Shown in pieces: positions 25,808 to 36,437 of a DNA stretch of 64,000 nt. Location: assembly GCA_944470555.2 (NCBI GenBank), contig OX104134.1, forward strand, positions 15,479,248 through 15,543,247. The letters run 5' to 3'. Below the pieces are notes generated by a model, which did no database searches, was not told where the DNA came from, and was given only the letters and a program-made list of their open reading frames with translations. The DNA is from Heterobilharzia americana. Lineage: Eukaryota > Platyhelminthes > Trematoda > Strigeidida > Schistosomatidae. Each line of letters begins with the position of its first letter. The first letter of the stretch is position 1. A program made the translations under genes and the position numbers.

Positions 25808-25857
25808 CAGTAAATTGGAACTTTTACTAGTTGACGGATTTATGACTGATATCATAC
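25808..25857 (-). CDS. Navigator-like protein, 50-nt micro-exon
   Basis: A 50-nt exon with a strong acceptor (CACTTTTTTCAG) and donor GTAGGTA (25801-25807). It supplies the two bases needed to complete the codon left open by the 28000-28445 exon and then reads MISVINPSTSKSSNLL, ending in phase 0. Vertebrate navigators have a Ser-rich stretch (SLSLVSSTSSLYS) just before the first coil, which this resembles. Confidence 0.6.
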
Positions 25858-26689
25858 CTGAAAAAAGTGATCAAACGAATGTATTAGGAAGGAGACAAAA
25901 ATGTGGACTAGTTTTTTAATCATATATTCATAAAGATAAATGCTACTTATGATGACTTGCATGTGATACGGCTCATTGCTCGTGTGTCACTGAATTAATA
26001 ATGTTCAAGGTAGACGTTGGCTACTGTTAACATAGTAAGTAGTATAGTTTATACCTTAAAGTAATGTGGTATCAATGCTAGTAATCACAGAATTTTTCAG
26101 AATAATTGTTTTCCTATCACTTACTTTCAGCCCAAACATTTGAATTGGTAAAGCCAACCTGGAAATGGTCAGACACACTGATTAGCTGCTAGTACACGTA
26201 GTCTAGATAAAGTATGTTTTTATTGTGGAATACAGATATAGTTGCGGCAGAAGACAAGTAATTCAGAAATCTAATCCCTGGTTTGAAACTTCAGTTTGAA
26301 CTAACTTAACCTAAATGTGTAGATTACAGTAACCATCATATTTAATGATGAATTCTTAACACGAGGCGAAAAGAATAGCTACTGAAGGAGGTATATTTAG
26401 CTGTCTGGATCCACATGTACTGCCAACCCTACGAGTAGACTGTGAAAGCATTTTTATTTTACAGACAAGCATTTACTTTTCATCGAGTCTTGAAACGCTT
26501 CACTTGTAATCGGAATTTACCACAAATATTAAATCTGGAATAAATGTAGTAGATAATATCTGAAAACACTGGTTTAAACTAGGATGCCTGCTAAATTTTT
26601 GGTGACTACTCTAGATTTGGATTTTCAACGTTAAAGTCTAATCAATGTTTCTATAGGGTTCAGAGACTTAGCGCGTTACGAAGAACACT

Positions 26690-27092
26690 TCCAACAAAGT
26701 ACAGATATTCATCAACAACTGTCTTCACTCTTTACTGAAGCTCAGATGGTCAGAATAATAAGAATAAGCAACAAGGAACTCTGACAATGAATCAACCAAC
26801 CAAGAACCTATCGCTCAACAAATATACAGAAGGAAGTGGAGATGGATTGAGCATGCACTGAGAAGACGATTTGGGGACATCACGTGGCAGGCACTCGAGT
26901 GGAACCCAGATGGGAAGCGACGAGTTGGGCGTCCGAGGGTGGCATGCATGAGATCGTGTGAGGAAGAAATGAGAGCTTATGGGCAGTCGTGGAGCCAGGC
27001 TCAAAAGGTTGCAGAGAACAGAGTGGAATGGAGACGTCCTACTGAAGCTGTATGTCCCACTAAGAACCCAAGGGACAAATAATAATAATAAT
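26690..27092 (+). mobile_element. Non-LTR retrotransposon 3' end (ORF2 C-terminus) with AAT tail
   Basis: On the plus strand 26804-27082 is open and reads QQIYRRKWRWIEHALRRR, then WNPDGKRRVGRPR, then SWSQAQKVAENRVEWRRP and a stop. This is the C-terminal block common in non-LTR retrotransposon ORF2 proteins after the reverse transcriptase. The stop runs into an AAT repeat tail ending near 27092. Only the last about 400 bases are present, so it is a 5'-truncated insertion. It lies antisense to the navigator gene. Confidence 0.7.
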
Positions 27093-27999
27093 GCTCTAGA
27101 TTTACCATGACTAGTTTTTAGGGCCTACAAGCACTTCTGCGATGAATCAAACAGCTGAACACTTTCTTGGAACAAACTGTGATATCTCAGAGAATTGAAC
27201 CAAAGGTTAGGATGATGAATTACCTGTATTACGGTTAAATCAACAATGTCTAGTTTGTATTTTATCATAGTATAAAAAAACAACTTATTTATGGAATACA
27301 ACCTTCATCTGTGATAACACGCATTTAAACCACTGGCTTTTTCATATTAGCTTTCATAATAATAGTTCATATTAGTCGAATTTATCCTCGGTTACTTTTC
27401 AGCAAAACGTTGAGACTGCTTTTGCTTGATACTATTGTATTCTTCTGTTGTAGCATTTTCAAGGTGTCCTCCCTTATTGCATATGTAGCCTCATCTTAAA
27501 CCGCTAGAGTGATTAACATTGTCTACGCAAGCATATGAAAATGTAGGCATTGAGGGCTTTACTCTAAAATAAATTCAGAGACCATAAACAGAATGACTTA
27601 CAACAATGACGTAGTTCGTTCCCCTAAATTCAACTCAGCTTATTCCGCATCCATTTTCGTCTTAATTTGCATACATTTGTCAGAAGTTTTCATCTGTTTC
27701 ATCAAAAATGTATAAGGATTTGTATTAATGGCCCTTAGTTTGAGGAATCATATCGTTTATTCGATCAGTCAATGATTCGAATAAATCAATAAAGATGAAT
27801 TGTTTATATCAACTATTACACGTAAATGTGGTTAGTTTACGCTTAAACTACGATTTTCACTATCTAGACCATTCATTCAGCGTTTTTGACACGGAAATAA
27901 TTACTTAGAAGTGCTGAAAAAACACCAGTATACCGCATGAAATCTGAATTTTTAAATAGTTATATTTCAGTATGAAAAAGCAGATTTCATGCAACTTAC

Positions 28000-28445
28000 C
28001 ATTTATTTCTCCTGTTAATAATCTCATTTTCATTTTGTAGTGGTCTGAGTTGAAAACTGTAGCAAAAGTTCCTCTTCTGCGCACAGCAAAACTTGAGATA
28101 CCAGATTTAACTGTTATATCTTCTAAAGAACCCATATTGGCTGTCAAAGAGATAGTTGGATAAGGCAGTTTAACTTGACTAAGCGGCCCTGTGCCTACAT
28201 TAAAGTTGGAAACAGAAATTTGAGCTTTGTTCATTTCATCTTGTCGATTAATGCAATGTCTCAGTTTGTCTTTCTTTGAATCATTAACAAGATTCTGCAG
28301 GCTGCACAGTCTTGGCCATCTTGTCTCTTGGTTTTGTGAAATACCCCTGCTTCTTTGAGGATACCATGTATAACACGGAAGTCTCTGGTCTATCACGGTT
28401 GGACTTTGTGTCGTAAGTAAGCTGTTTTGATCACTGCTTACCGTA
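28000..28445 (-). CDS. Navigator-like protein, Ser-rich exon before the first coil
   Basis: A 446-nt exon ending at a consensus GTAAGT donor (27994-27999) with one base over. It encodes about 148 residues starting TVSSDQNSLLTTQSPT. The middle has WPRLCSLQNLVNDSKKDK and the end GSLEDITVKSGISSFAVRRR and TFATVFNSDHYKMKM. The GSLED...ISS...RRGTF order recalls the TSLEERPRAISHSGSF segment of vertebrate navigators just ahead of their first coil. The 5' boundary depends on a proposed 41-nt intron (28446-28486); the alternative is a one-base sequence error near 28480. Confidence 0.65.
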
Positions 28446-28486
28446 CTGTTAGAAACTGGTGGTTTTGGAGACATTATTGGGGTTAC

Positions 28487-28619
28487 GGAAGCGATGGAAG
28501 CTTGCAGTTGTTGTCTGTATGGGTACTGAAAGTGGTAGGACCAGGCAACGGTCTGAGCTTCCGCTGAGATGAAAATATGGCTTCCGTATCTGAGAAGTAG
28601 CCTGGTTCTAAAGAGCTTC
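28487..28619 (-). CDS. Navigator-like protein, GYFSD exon
   Basis: A 133-nt exon between an 80-nt intron (28620-28699; donor GTAAGC, acceptor CTCCCGTACCCAG) and a 41-nt intron (28446-28486; donor GTAACC, acceptor TTTCTAACAG). It encodes SSLEPGYFSDTEAIFSSQRK, then PLPGPTTFSTHTDNNC. The GYFSD-(T)-E motif resembles the GYMSDGD / GYMTDGG motifs in the Ser-rich region of vertebrate navigators. Both flanking introns restore the reading frame, which otherwise breaks twice in this stretch. Confidence 0.55.
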
Positions 28620-28699
28620 CTGGGTACGGGAGATTTTCAACCAAAGAAGGACTCGGGTTTGTGCAGTTTGTAAACCATTTGACACCTGGTTTGGCTTAC

Positions 28700-29106
28700 T
28701 GCATGCTGTGTTTTCTGACAGTTTCCTATCTAATTCCAGGGCGATTTCTGCTTCAGTTAAGCTTTCACGCTTTGTGGTCGGTAGTATTAGTTCCAATGCA
28801 GCATATTCACTTTCAACATCTGAGAAATAATTCTGATCCCAAGAGTTATCTTCCAAACATGGATCACAGCTTAGTTTTGACAGAGATGACAGCAGTATGT
28901 CAGGGTCACTTGTTATATCAGGAGGTTTATCGTAAGGATTCTCAGTAACCTGACCAGATAAGCTCTTCCATAGGAAGGGGTTCTCCAAGTTTTCGCTAAT
29001 TTTTCTGAAATCGATGGGATTACTGGTTGTAGGTATTTTCTCAACACTATTCGATACTTCCGAAATGACACTGCCGGACAGCTGTTGGTGAGCTAGAGTA
29101 GCTTTG
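28700..29106 (-). CDS. Navigator-like protein, acidic/Ser-rich exon
   Basis: A 407-nt exon. The acceptor (CACATATTTCAAG, AG at 29107-29108) supplies one base to complete the codon left by the 33368-35965 exon. It encodes about 135 residues, KATLAHQQLSGSVISEVSNS to LELDRKLSENTAC. A stretch with NYFSDVESEYAALELIL echoes the GYFSD motif of the next exon. Asp/Ser/Pro-rich segments (PPDITSDPDILLSSLSKL) suggest disorder. An AT microsatellite lies about 55 bases upstream of the acceptor on the transcript. Confidence 0.62.
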
Positions 29107-29157
29107 CTTGAAATATGTGAATTCAAGTGTATGAAAGGAAGCAAAATATATTAACTA

Positions 29158-29160
<3 letters not shown>

Positions 29161-29202
<42 letters not shown>
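29161..29202. repeat. TA dinucleotide microsatellite
   Basis: About 42 bases of TA repeat in the intron immediately upstream (transcript sense) of the 28700-29106 exon, close enough to its acceptor to influence splicing. Confidence 0.95.
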
Positions 29203-29204
<2 letters not shown>

Positions 29205-29329
29205 CATGCAGCCTACATGTTATGCCATTTTCGTTTTAGTGGAGTTGTTTCGCTGTACTAAAAGTTTCCATTTTTGTTCTAGGTACAACCAGCACTCAGT
29301 TGAAAGTCAGTAAAATGCATGGGTCGAAG

Positions 29330-29521
29330 TCAACCTACCATTCTATTAGTTGAATTATCATTTGCAGCTATACCGTATAATAAATCCGAACAACCAGTGG
29401 CCACTTCATACAATGAGATCACCGGAAGACCTTTGCTAGTGTCGAGGCCTTTAGGTTTCTGCTTCCTTCCGGCATCGTCATAAGGTCCTCGTGAACCCCT
29501 TAGGAGGTAGCGATCCCCCAT
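29330..29521 (-). other. Unassigned open frame, probably repeat-derived
   Basis: A 63-codon minus-strand frame starts MGDRYLLRGSRGPYDDAG and contains GLPVISLYEVATGCSDLLYG. It is less AT-rich than its surroundings and has an in-frame stop just before the ATG, so it cannot be an internal navigator exon; its phase would not fit either. It could be the 5' part of a retroelement transcript. I do not recognise the family. Confidence 0.3.
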
Positions 29522-30271
29522 GGTTCAAGGATACTCGACATTAATGCGAACTTGTTGAGCTGAAGGCTTACAGTCAAGCACTTATGTCATCTAGTACGTC
29601 GTCATTCCATGTTATGTTTCTCGTTCATTATGCCCTAACCACCCAGTTCATGAATGTCGTTGTATCGGCAAGGTTCATCGAATGTATGGTTTCTACCTTG
29701 TTATTCCAATGCAAATTTCATGTTCTTGGGTTCATAGTTATCTAAAAGTAAAAAGAATCAGTCTTGGGCCTCTTTGTATGTCAAGATAGCACAAGGATAA
29801 TCAGTTCATCAACAGATACCTGTAATAAAATGGTTATCTCATAGATTCATACATAAAGTCAAAATGAGAACAGCGGAAACAAACAAACTCCATAATCCTA
29901 AAAAGAAAGCCTTTTTCTCCACCTGACTGGCAAGAACTGTTGAACGAGGTTTGCAGACGAATAAGAGCTGCATTTTCCCAGTAGCTAAATTAGTCTCCAT
30001 ATGGAAAACAAAGTGTTCATCACAACAATCGAAAGTAGACAGCTTTCTGACTTTTGTCACCCTAAATTTTATTTATCAATTAACTTTTACATGCGTAAGT
30101 ACGCACAGCGGGCGGACAATGACTCAATTTCGGGAGGATATTCCAGGTAATTTAAACATAAAGAAGTCAAACTGACCTAAACTTTCCAGCACCTAACAAC
30201 TTGTGGACGCGGGAATCGACGTCAAAATCTCGAGTACATTTAAAATAACCAACAAACAAAAATAAATGCTA

Positions 30272-30370
30272 ATTTTTCAAGTTGGTATTTATCGTGGACT
30301 GACATCAATGTTTCTCCAACCGAAGTCAGTCTATGATGAATACCAACTTGAAAAATAACTTAACCCATAC
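30272..30370. mobile_element. Minimal foldback repeat (family B, copy 3)
   Basis: Two inverted arms of about 35-38 bases (TTTTTCAAGTTGGTATTTATC... and its complement, ending near 30355) meet almost directly, with no tRNA-like or hammerhead part. A short AC-rich tail follows. Flanking strings AATAAATGCTAATTT (left) and ATTAAATGCTGATTT (right, about 30382) match at 13 of 15 positions and may be an aged target duplication. Confidence 0.6.
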
Positions 30371-30744
30371 AAACCACAAAATTAAATGCTGATTTCTTAA
30401 GATGCACAGAAGAAGTAAAATGAACTTTCTTATCTAACTCCCATGGTAGCCATTTGTATGTTTTGTTTTTCAGTAGAAACCCTTACAAAATTTTACATAT
30501 TTTCGTATTTCAGTACTCTATCAGAATCAGCTTCTATTTCCTATCCAAAAATTTACCATCTAATCTAGACCGACTTGGACCTAACCAATGTTCGATTTTC
30601 AATCTTGTATTCATATGAATAACCTGTCACATACACTTGCATAATCTTCCCTATTCTGTTTTTTGATTTATCACATGTAAAAAAGTGACGATGTAACCAC
30701 ACAAACATTATGTCATCTTGATTTTAGTAATAACAGTCAGTTTT

Positions 30745-30945
30745 TATGGTAACGTACTTCATTGCGGCTAGCAAAGGAATTCAAGGCGCGAGTTCCATCC
30801 AGTTTGGGACTCGTCAGCTGGATTTACCAACACCTCATTCAGTGATGTTTTTACCACTGAGACTCGAACCTCGTACCCAACACTTCAAAAGCCAAAGCAT
30901 TGTCCACTAGGTCACTGAGGTACGATAGCCACCTCTTTCGCAACG
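30745..30945 (-). mobile_element. Sm-alpha-like hammerhead repeat (family A, copy 3), complete head
   Basis: On the minus strand a tRNA-like promoter is well preserved: TACCTCAGTGACCTAGTGG (A box) and GGTTCGAGTCTC (B box). It is followed by ATCCAG, CTGACGA, a stem II on TCCCAAACTGGA, then TGGAAC in place of CGAAAC. The G-A-A-A box carries A-to-G, an invariant core position, so cleavage should be lost. It is sense-oriented in the large intron between the two main Ser-rich exons. Confidence 0.7.
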
Positions 30946-31004
30946 GGTATTATTTATAACTGTTTGTTGACATACTTGTACTGATCCGTTCTTATACTGG
31001 AAGG

Positions 31005-31205
31005 AATTGTTCTACGAGGTTCGAGTCTCACTGGGGTACAGTTACATCCAGCTGACAAGTCCCAAGTTGGACGAAACTTGCATCTTGAATTCTTCTGCTA
31101 GCCACAACCAAGTAAGTTATCATAATAGATATTCAGGCAATATCGAGGCATCCATATTGGAGCCCGTATGCGAACACAGGTAGAACAATTCGACCCAGGA
31201 TAACA
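31005..31205 (+). mobile_element. Sm-alpha-like hammerhead repeat (family A, copy 4)
   Basis: On the plus strand GGTTCGAGTCTC (B box) is followed by CATCCAG, CTGACAA, TCCCAAGTTGGA, CGAAAC and ATTCTTCTGCTAGCCAC, then the family tail with GGCAATATCGAGGCATCC. The first core box has G-to-A (CTGACAA). The A box is missing (5' truncation). It diverges from the minus-strand copy at 30745-30945, about 60 bases away. Confidence 0.65.
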
Positions 31206-32214
31206 ACTGAGAATTACAAGTATGTCAACAAATAGTTATTACAGTTAGTTTTATCCGAACTTTCCCGATCTGTTTCTGCTTTTTTTATTATCTTTCATCA
31301 ATAGACTATCTTCCGGTCGACAATGAAGTTATATAGACTGCACTTCTTTGTAAATATCTCATAACTTTTGAATTAGATATGCATTTATATAAAATGAGTG
31401 GGAATGCAATGAATTTCTCGTATTCTGTTAAATTTGTTGTCGTTACTTTGTCAGTTTTTGAAGACAGTTTTCTTGAAAGACATACCTACTTGTTGCTAAA
31501 TTCTACCTTATAAATCAAACCATTCAAACAACTTGGAGTATTAAGGATCCAGGTTGTGCAGAGCTGATTAAAACTTATCTGGCCTCTGGTAAAGATTCGA
31601 GGCATTCGTCAGTACAAACTACTTTATTTAAATTTCATACTTGTTGGGATTAGTCATCAAGGTATATCTTAAATCTCCAAGGCAACTGAGATAACTCGAT
31701 ATAGTCTAATGTACGTCACTCAGTACTGCAGTTGGAGATCGTAACATTCAGCTTCTTTGGGCTATATTTGAGATAATAATCTCTGGAAGACTTAACAATG
31801 GAAACTTTAATAATTTGCAGTTGCCTTATCTGAGTTATTATTACTAGCGCTGTAAACTCCTGTAGGCAAATTTTACTACTTGGTAGTAGTATATTTCTTA
31901 ACAAAAAATAATTCAAACATTTTAAAAGCATGGTTATGGCCATATTTTTATCATTTGTACACTGAATTTATTCCTTGTGGATTCTTATCCAACTGAGATC
32001 CCGACCTTCTAATAGCACTGAAAAAATATTTCACATCTTGCCTGAGTCTCAATTCTTGTTTTCAACCTTTTTTCTTGCAAATGCGTATTCTCAGCCCTCA
32101 CAGAAATTTTGTTTCGTAGTTAAATTATCATATCATATCATATCATCACATACTGATGTATAGAACAATGTGAAAATCAAAAAGACCTGCTTATCAGTGT
32201 GAAACTTGATGCTG

Positions 32215-32960
32215 ATGTATTAAATTTATCACACGGTGGAACATTATTACTTTCTGGATTACGTTTCGGACACAATTTACCATCTACAGTCATATCAAGG
32301 TAACAGCGTATTTGACACGTGGTTTCCCATTCATTTTCTGTGATGTAGGTAATGGAATACTCCACATATCTTGAACAGGTGGAAAGCCAATCCTGCTGCA
32401 CGAACTCAGTATCGATTCGGTAAACACAGATTCAGTTACCAATCTCTTCCTCCACGCCAGCGAAATAGTGCCAGAGACTGTTACTCTGTCCCATAATCCT
32501 GTGGTGTTGTGTGTGATGACATATGTAGCTGTAGCCAAGCTTTTCTCCAACCCCCCTATTTTATTCGGGTCCACTACTTTTGATTTAGCTAAGTTTTTGA
32601 CTCGGACTGCCCGAATGACATTTTGGCATTTTTTAAACTGAGTATTCGACCTTGTAATCATTATAAGGGATTCGGTAAACTGAATTATTTTGCCAATTGG
32701 AACGATGGGAGTGATAAACCGTAAAACTAACTCACTGCGGCGGAGGGAGAGACTGGTAACCAAATCTGTGTTTACCGAGTAGATACAGAATTCGTGCAGC
32801 AAGACTAACTCTCCATCCACTCAAGCTATGTGGAATATTCCACTACCTACATCACAGAAAATGAAAGAGAATTAGGACTAAATAAAGCATGTGTCAAATT
32901 TGGGTCAAACTTTGTCTGAAATGTAGTCCAGAAAGTATTACTGTTTCACTGTATGATAAA
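32215..32960. repeat. Large inverted duplication with about 240-nt arms
   Basis: Segments 32215-32480 and 32720-32960 are diverged reverse complements. Shared strings include TTCTGTGATGTAGGTA, CTGCTGCACGAA and GGTAAACACAGATT. Both arms read the same peptide outward (YVEYSITYITENE on the minus strand at left, YVEYSTTYITENE on the plus strand at right), so each is a copy of one former coding or repeat segment. The minus-strand frame 32290-32820 is produced by this structure and is not a gene I can support. Stops occur outside the arms. Confidence 0.6.
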
Positions 32961-33367
32961 TCTAATATATCGGTTGAAATAGGGTTGCATTCTACCCCAG
33001 CGTGCAAGTTTTACTCATATTGGTATCGAAATTACTTCCTCCAGAAATCAATTTTCAGAATATATATTGAGCATTGACTCTTAGACAGATGTGAGATATT
33101 TTGGTAAGAAGTGAATACCTTTGTGGTTGAACGAATGAAAGGCACTCTGCGTAATAAGCTCAGTGTTTTGAAGAATATACAAGAAACTTATTGAGACTGT
33201 ACTTAGTTTGATCTGAAGGAGAATCATTATTACTTCAAATGAATAATCTCATAGCATCTTTAAAGCTATTCATCTTCCTAAAGTAATCCTACTGTGAAAA
33301 ATATTTCTATTTTTATAATTTTCATGACATAACATAAATGATTTAGTAGGCGTTTATTTTAACTCAC

Positions 33368-35965
33368 TTGTCTGATTCACTATTGTCAGGATGTTGTGTA
33401 AATTGAGTAAATCTTATCTTCATTGACTGTTCATTATTAAGTATAGTTGATTTCCCACTATCGCGCTTGACTCTACCGTTTTCGCATTCTGAATCAAATG
33501 ATAAATGATTTGATTTGTTTTTGAATCTCTGATCTATTGCCTGACCTGCCACATGTTGATGCTGTTGATGATGGTTCTGTTGTCGACGGTTATTAAGTGT
33601 ATTACCGACAGGTGTTTGGTTCCGCTGATCACATTGTATATGACCAAGTCTTTCAATAAGCTTAGGAGGTTCTGACATCAGATGAACTCTTGATCGTAAA
33701 TTGTTCAAATTGCTTGAATTTTCATTATATCGGGAAGTATCAGTGTTATTAATGCTGGAAGAGGTGTTGGTACTGAACATGTTAGTTGTACTAGTTACTT
33801 CTGTTTCAGCTCCCTTAACTTTACTCTTATTTGGGTCGACGAGTATTTTATTTGGACGTTTTGCTACCATTGTATTGGTTGGTACAAGTGGAGAATCGGG
33901 AGTATTAGCAGAATGCTCATCTGAATGTCTGAATGACTGAAGCACTTTATTCGGTGAAATGACTTCAAGATTAGCCTTTGCAAAAGAAACAGTAGGTATA
34001 TATGAATCGTGTATAGCTTTCTGTGGAACTTGTAGGTCTTGTTCACAAGTTTGTGGAATAAGGGATATCACTCCATTACCTGTCTGACTAATTAATTTAC
34101 CAATTGTTCTAGGCCTCTGAGGTCTCTGTGTTATACTAAAACTTGGTTCAGAATCAACTATTCTTGTAGAATTATAATTTTTAGATGTATCCGATTGTTT
34201 TGAAAAACTTGGAATTTTTGACAACGATTCTTGATTTAGTTCTTGATGAGGACTTTGATCATGGAGTGGTCTTTTATTACAAGGTGTTCGGTTGAATACC
34301 CAATCTGTGACACAAGTTGTGGGTACTAAATTACAAGTAGATGGATCTGAGGGGGATGTGCAGGCACTGTCTTTAGAATAGGATGAAGATGATATTCCAC
34401 TATCACAAAACGCTCTGTCGTCTCCAGCCGATAGGCTAGACGTTGCAGAATTAGAATTAGGCAAAGTATGTCTCTGTTGTGTCTTTTGTTTCTGTATCAC
34501 CTGAGAATGAACACTCTGTGGCTGATTTCCTGCAATTGACTCACTGAAACTAACATTTTCATGATTAACATGTTGATCAAAAGAACCGGTCACTTCATCT
34601 GTATTTCTTAGTTGGTGTGACTTTTGCACAGTGGTGTTTCGTGTATTACTTAGTGAGCAAGCGTTTGCTGCTTTATTAGGTGTGTTTTATTTGCAGAATT
34701 AAGAAGAGAAGCACTAATATTTAAATTTTCATTCTTATGTGAAATAATACTTGGATAGATTGGATTCTGTAAAGTATTTACCTTCGTGAAATGTTGCATC
34801 ATATGAATGTTCTTCTTTACGGTTTCATATGTTTCATTTTTTTCTGAATAAGAATCATCGGCTTGTGGTGTATGATTTGGTTCAGTCTCAACAAACTTAC
34901 TTTTCCCTTCTTCACCTTGCAAACACCTTGTGGACGTTATGGAAACGGATTGCGTTTGAGAAGTCTGATTTGGGGTATCTGACTGAAAGTGAACCCTTTC
35001 TTTGTTCTTAACGGATGATATTCCATACTTATTAGATTCACGTGAATTTGACATTGAATTATAATCGCAGGTGTGCGAAGATCTGCCATTTGACGCTTTC
35101 ATAGGGCTCGGTTCTTGTATATTTTCTCTGCTTGCAACCCTGGATCCAAATCTCTTATGATTATATGCATATCCTTTGGACATAGGAGCTTTAAAACTCT
35201 CACCTTTCATACTACTGTTGTAATCATTATTAGCTGGTGTTCTGGAGCAAACAAAGCTCGTTGGCACACTGATATTTTTCTTATTAGTAACTGTTCCATG
35301 TCTTTTTTTAGAATACAGCTTGTTTGTTGAAGTGTCTTCTGTATTAGTGACATCTGGACTTAAACTTGATGAATGGTGTAAAGCGTGAATTTGGTTAGCA
35401 TTTGTAAGCACATTTCTTTGGTCATTTAGCATAGGATTTGATTGATATAATCCTAAGAATTGAGGTCTTATGCCAAACTTTTCTTGTGGAATCCATGAAT
35501 AACCTGTTGGTGAATATGCACTCGTCTCCGGTTTGAACATGGAAATCTTATTCAAGTGATTATTCGAAAATTCGGAATGAATACTTTTGTGGTTACTGTT
35601 GTGTTCTAATGATACTGTGCATGTATTTGCTATCTCATGAGAACTGACTGAATTACTTATCCCATATGGTTTTTTACAATTTGAAAATGCGAAATGATGA
35701 CTGTTCTTCGATTTAGTATTTGGTTTATTAGAGGTGGAACTAGTAAGTTCAGGTTCAGTTAAGTCTGATGATCTATAGCTTAGCGAACTTGCTCGACGAT
35801 TTATACTTGAGTTTGTCACTTTGTTCTGTTTTTCAATCTTTTCACTCTGACTAGCACCAGTTACTTGTGGGTAAAGATGATTCAGATTATCCAGGTAACT
35901 TAGATGAACCGGACCAGTAGTTTCAGGGCTGACACAATTTTCATGACTATGTCCACTGTGTTTTC
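33368..35965 (-). CDS. Navigator-like protein, giant Ser/Asn-rich exon with a frame break
   Basis: The exon starts after CTGCCATCTTAG (AG at 35966-35967) and ends at a consensus GTGAGTT donor (33361-33367). It carries about 860 codons of Ser/Asn/Thr/Pro-rich, probably disordered protein. It begins GKHSGHSHENCVS and ends HPDNSESDK. Basic and Ser clusters such as RRASSLSYRSSDL and KRFGSRVASRENIQEP, and short hydrophobic islands (GNGVISLIPQ, EPPKLIERLGHI), occur along it. This matches the long disordered region of navigators between the CH and coiled-coil parts. The frame shifts once between about 34623 and 34700. Either one base is missing from the sequence, or a short intron removes the overlap (possible donors GTATTA or GTGCTT, acceptor AAAGCAG). 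Entry phase needs one base from upstream and exit phase leaves two. Confidence 0.62.
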
Positions 35966-36437
35966 CTAAGATGGCAGTAATAAAAGCAGAAAAGAGTTAG
36001 ATGGCGTTTACCTTATAACCGTAGGTTCCTACGCCTTACTTGTTTGTTATTTGATGACACAAAATCACCTATTCCCTTGCATTTCATGAGAAACAAAAAT
36101 ATCTAAGCATAATGTTCATCATGATTGTGGATCGAATTGAGTGGATCAGGACTTTATTACGCCAAGTTTTAATATAATCTCAACATGTGTAGAAAATCAA
36201 AATCAGATCTATTTCAGGGGACCTGCTTAAACTTTAGGTTACCGAAAATTTTCCATCGAATAGATTTCATCAAATTCTTTCCTTTCATTTTGTTTTAATC
36301 GTTTAAATATGACTTTTAAACGCTTCATGTACTCTCGTACACTTTTAAAGTAGTTTCAAACTGCCATTTTTTTCAGCTAATAACAAAACAAACAAATAGT
36401 ACGCGGGTAAGAGATGAGCTTATAAATATAATATAAT

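Noticed and set aside
28661..28948. Plus-strand frame of 95 codons
   Set aside because: Antisense shadow of the navigator-like exon 28700-29106.
29330..29521. Internal navigator exon
   Set aside because: An in-frame stop lies directly upstream, there is no acceptor, and the exons on both sides already join in phase without it.
32290..32820. Minus-strand frame of 176 codons as a gene
   Set aside because: It runs through both arms of an inverted duplication, so its two ends are antisense and sense copies of the same segment.
34650..35819. Two separate genes on either side of 34650
   Set aside because: Composition is the same, the frames overlap, and the outer boundaries are proper splice sites, so one exon with a frame break or tiny intron is simpler.
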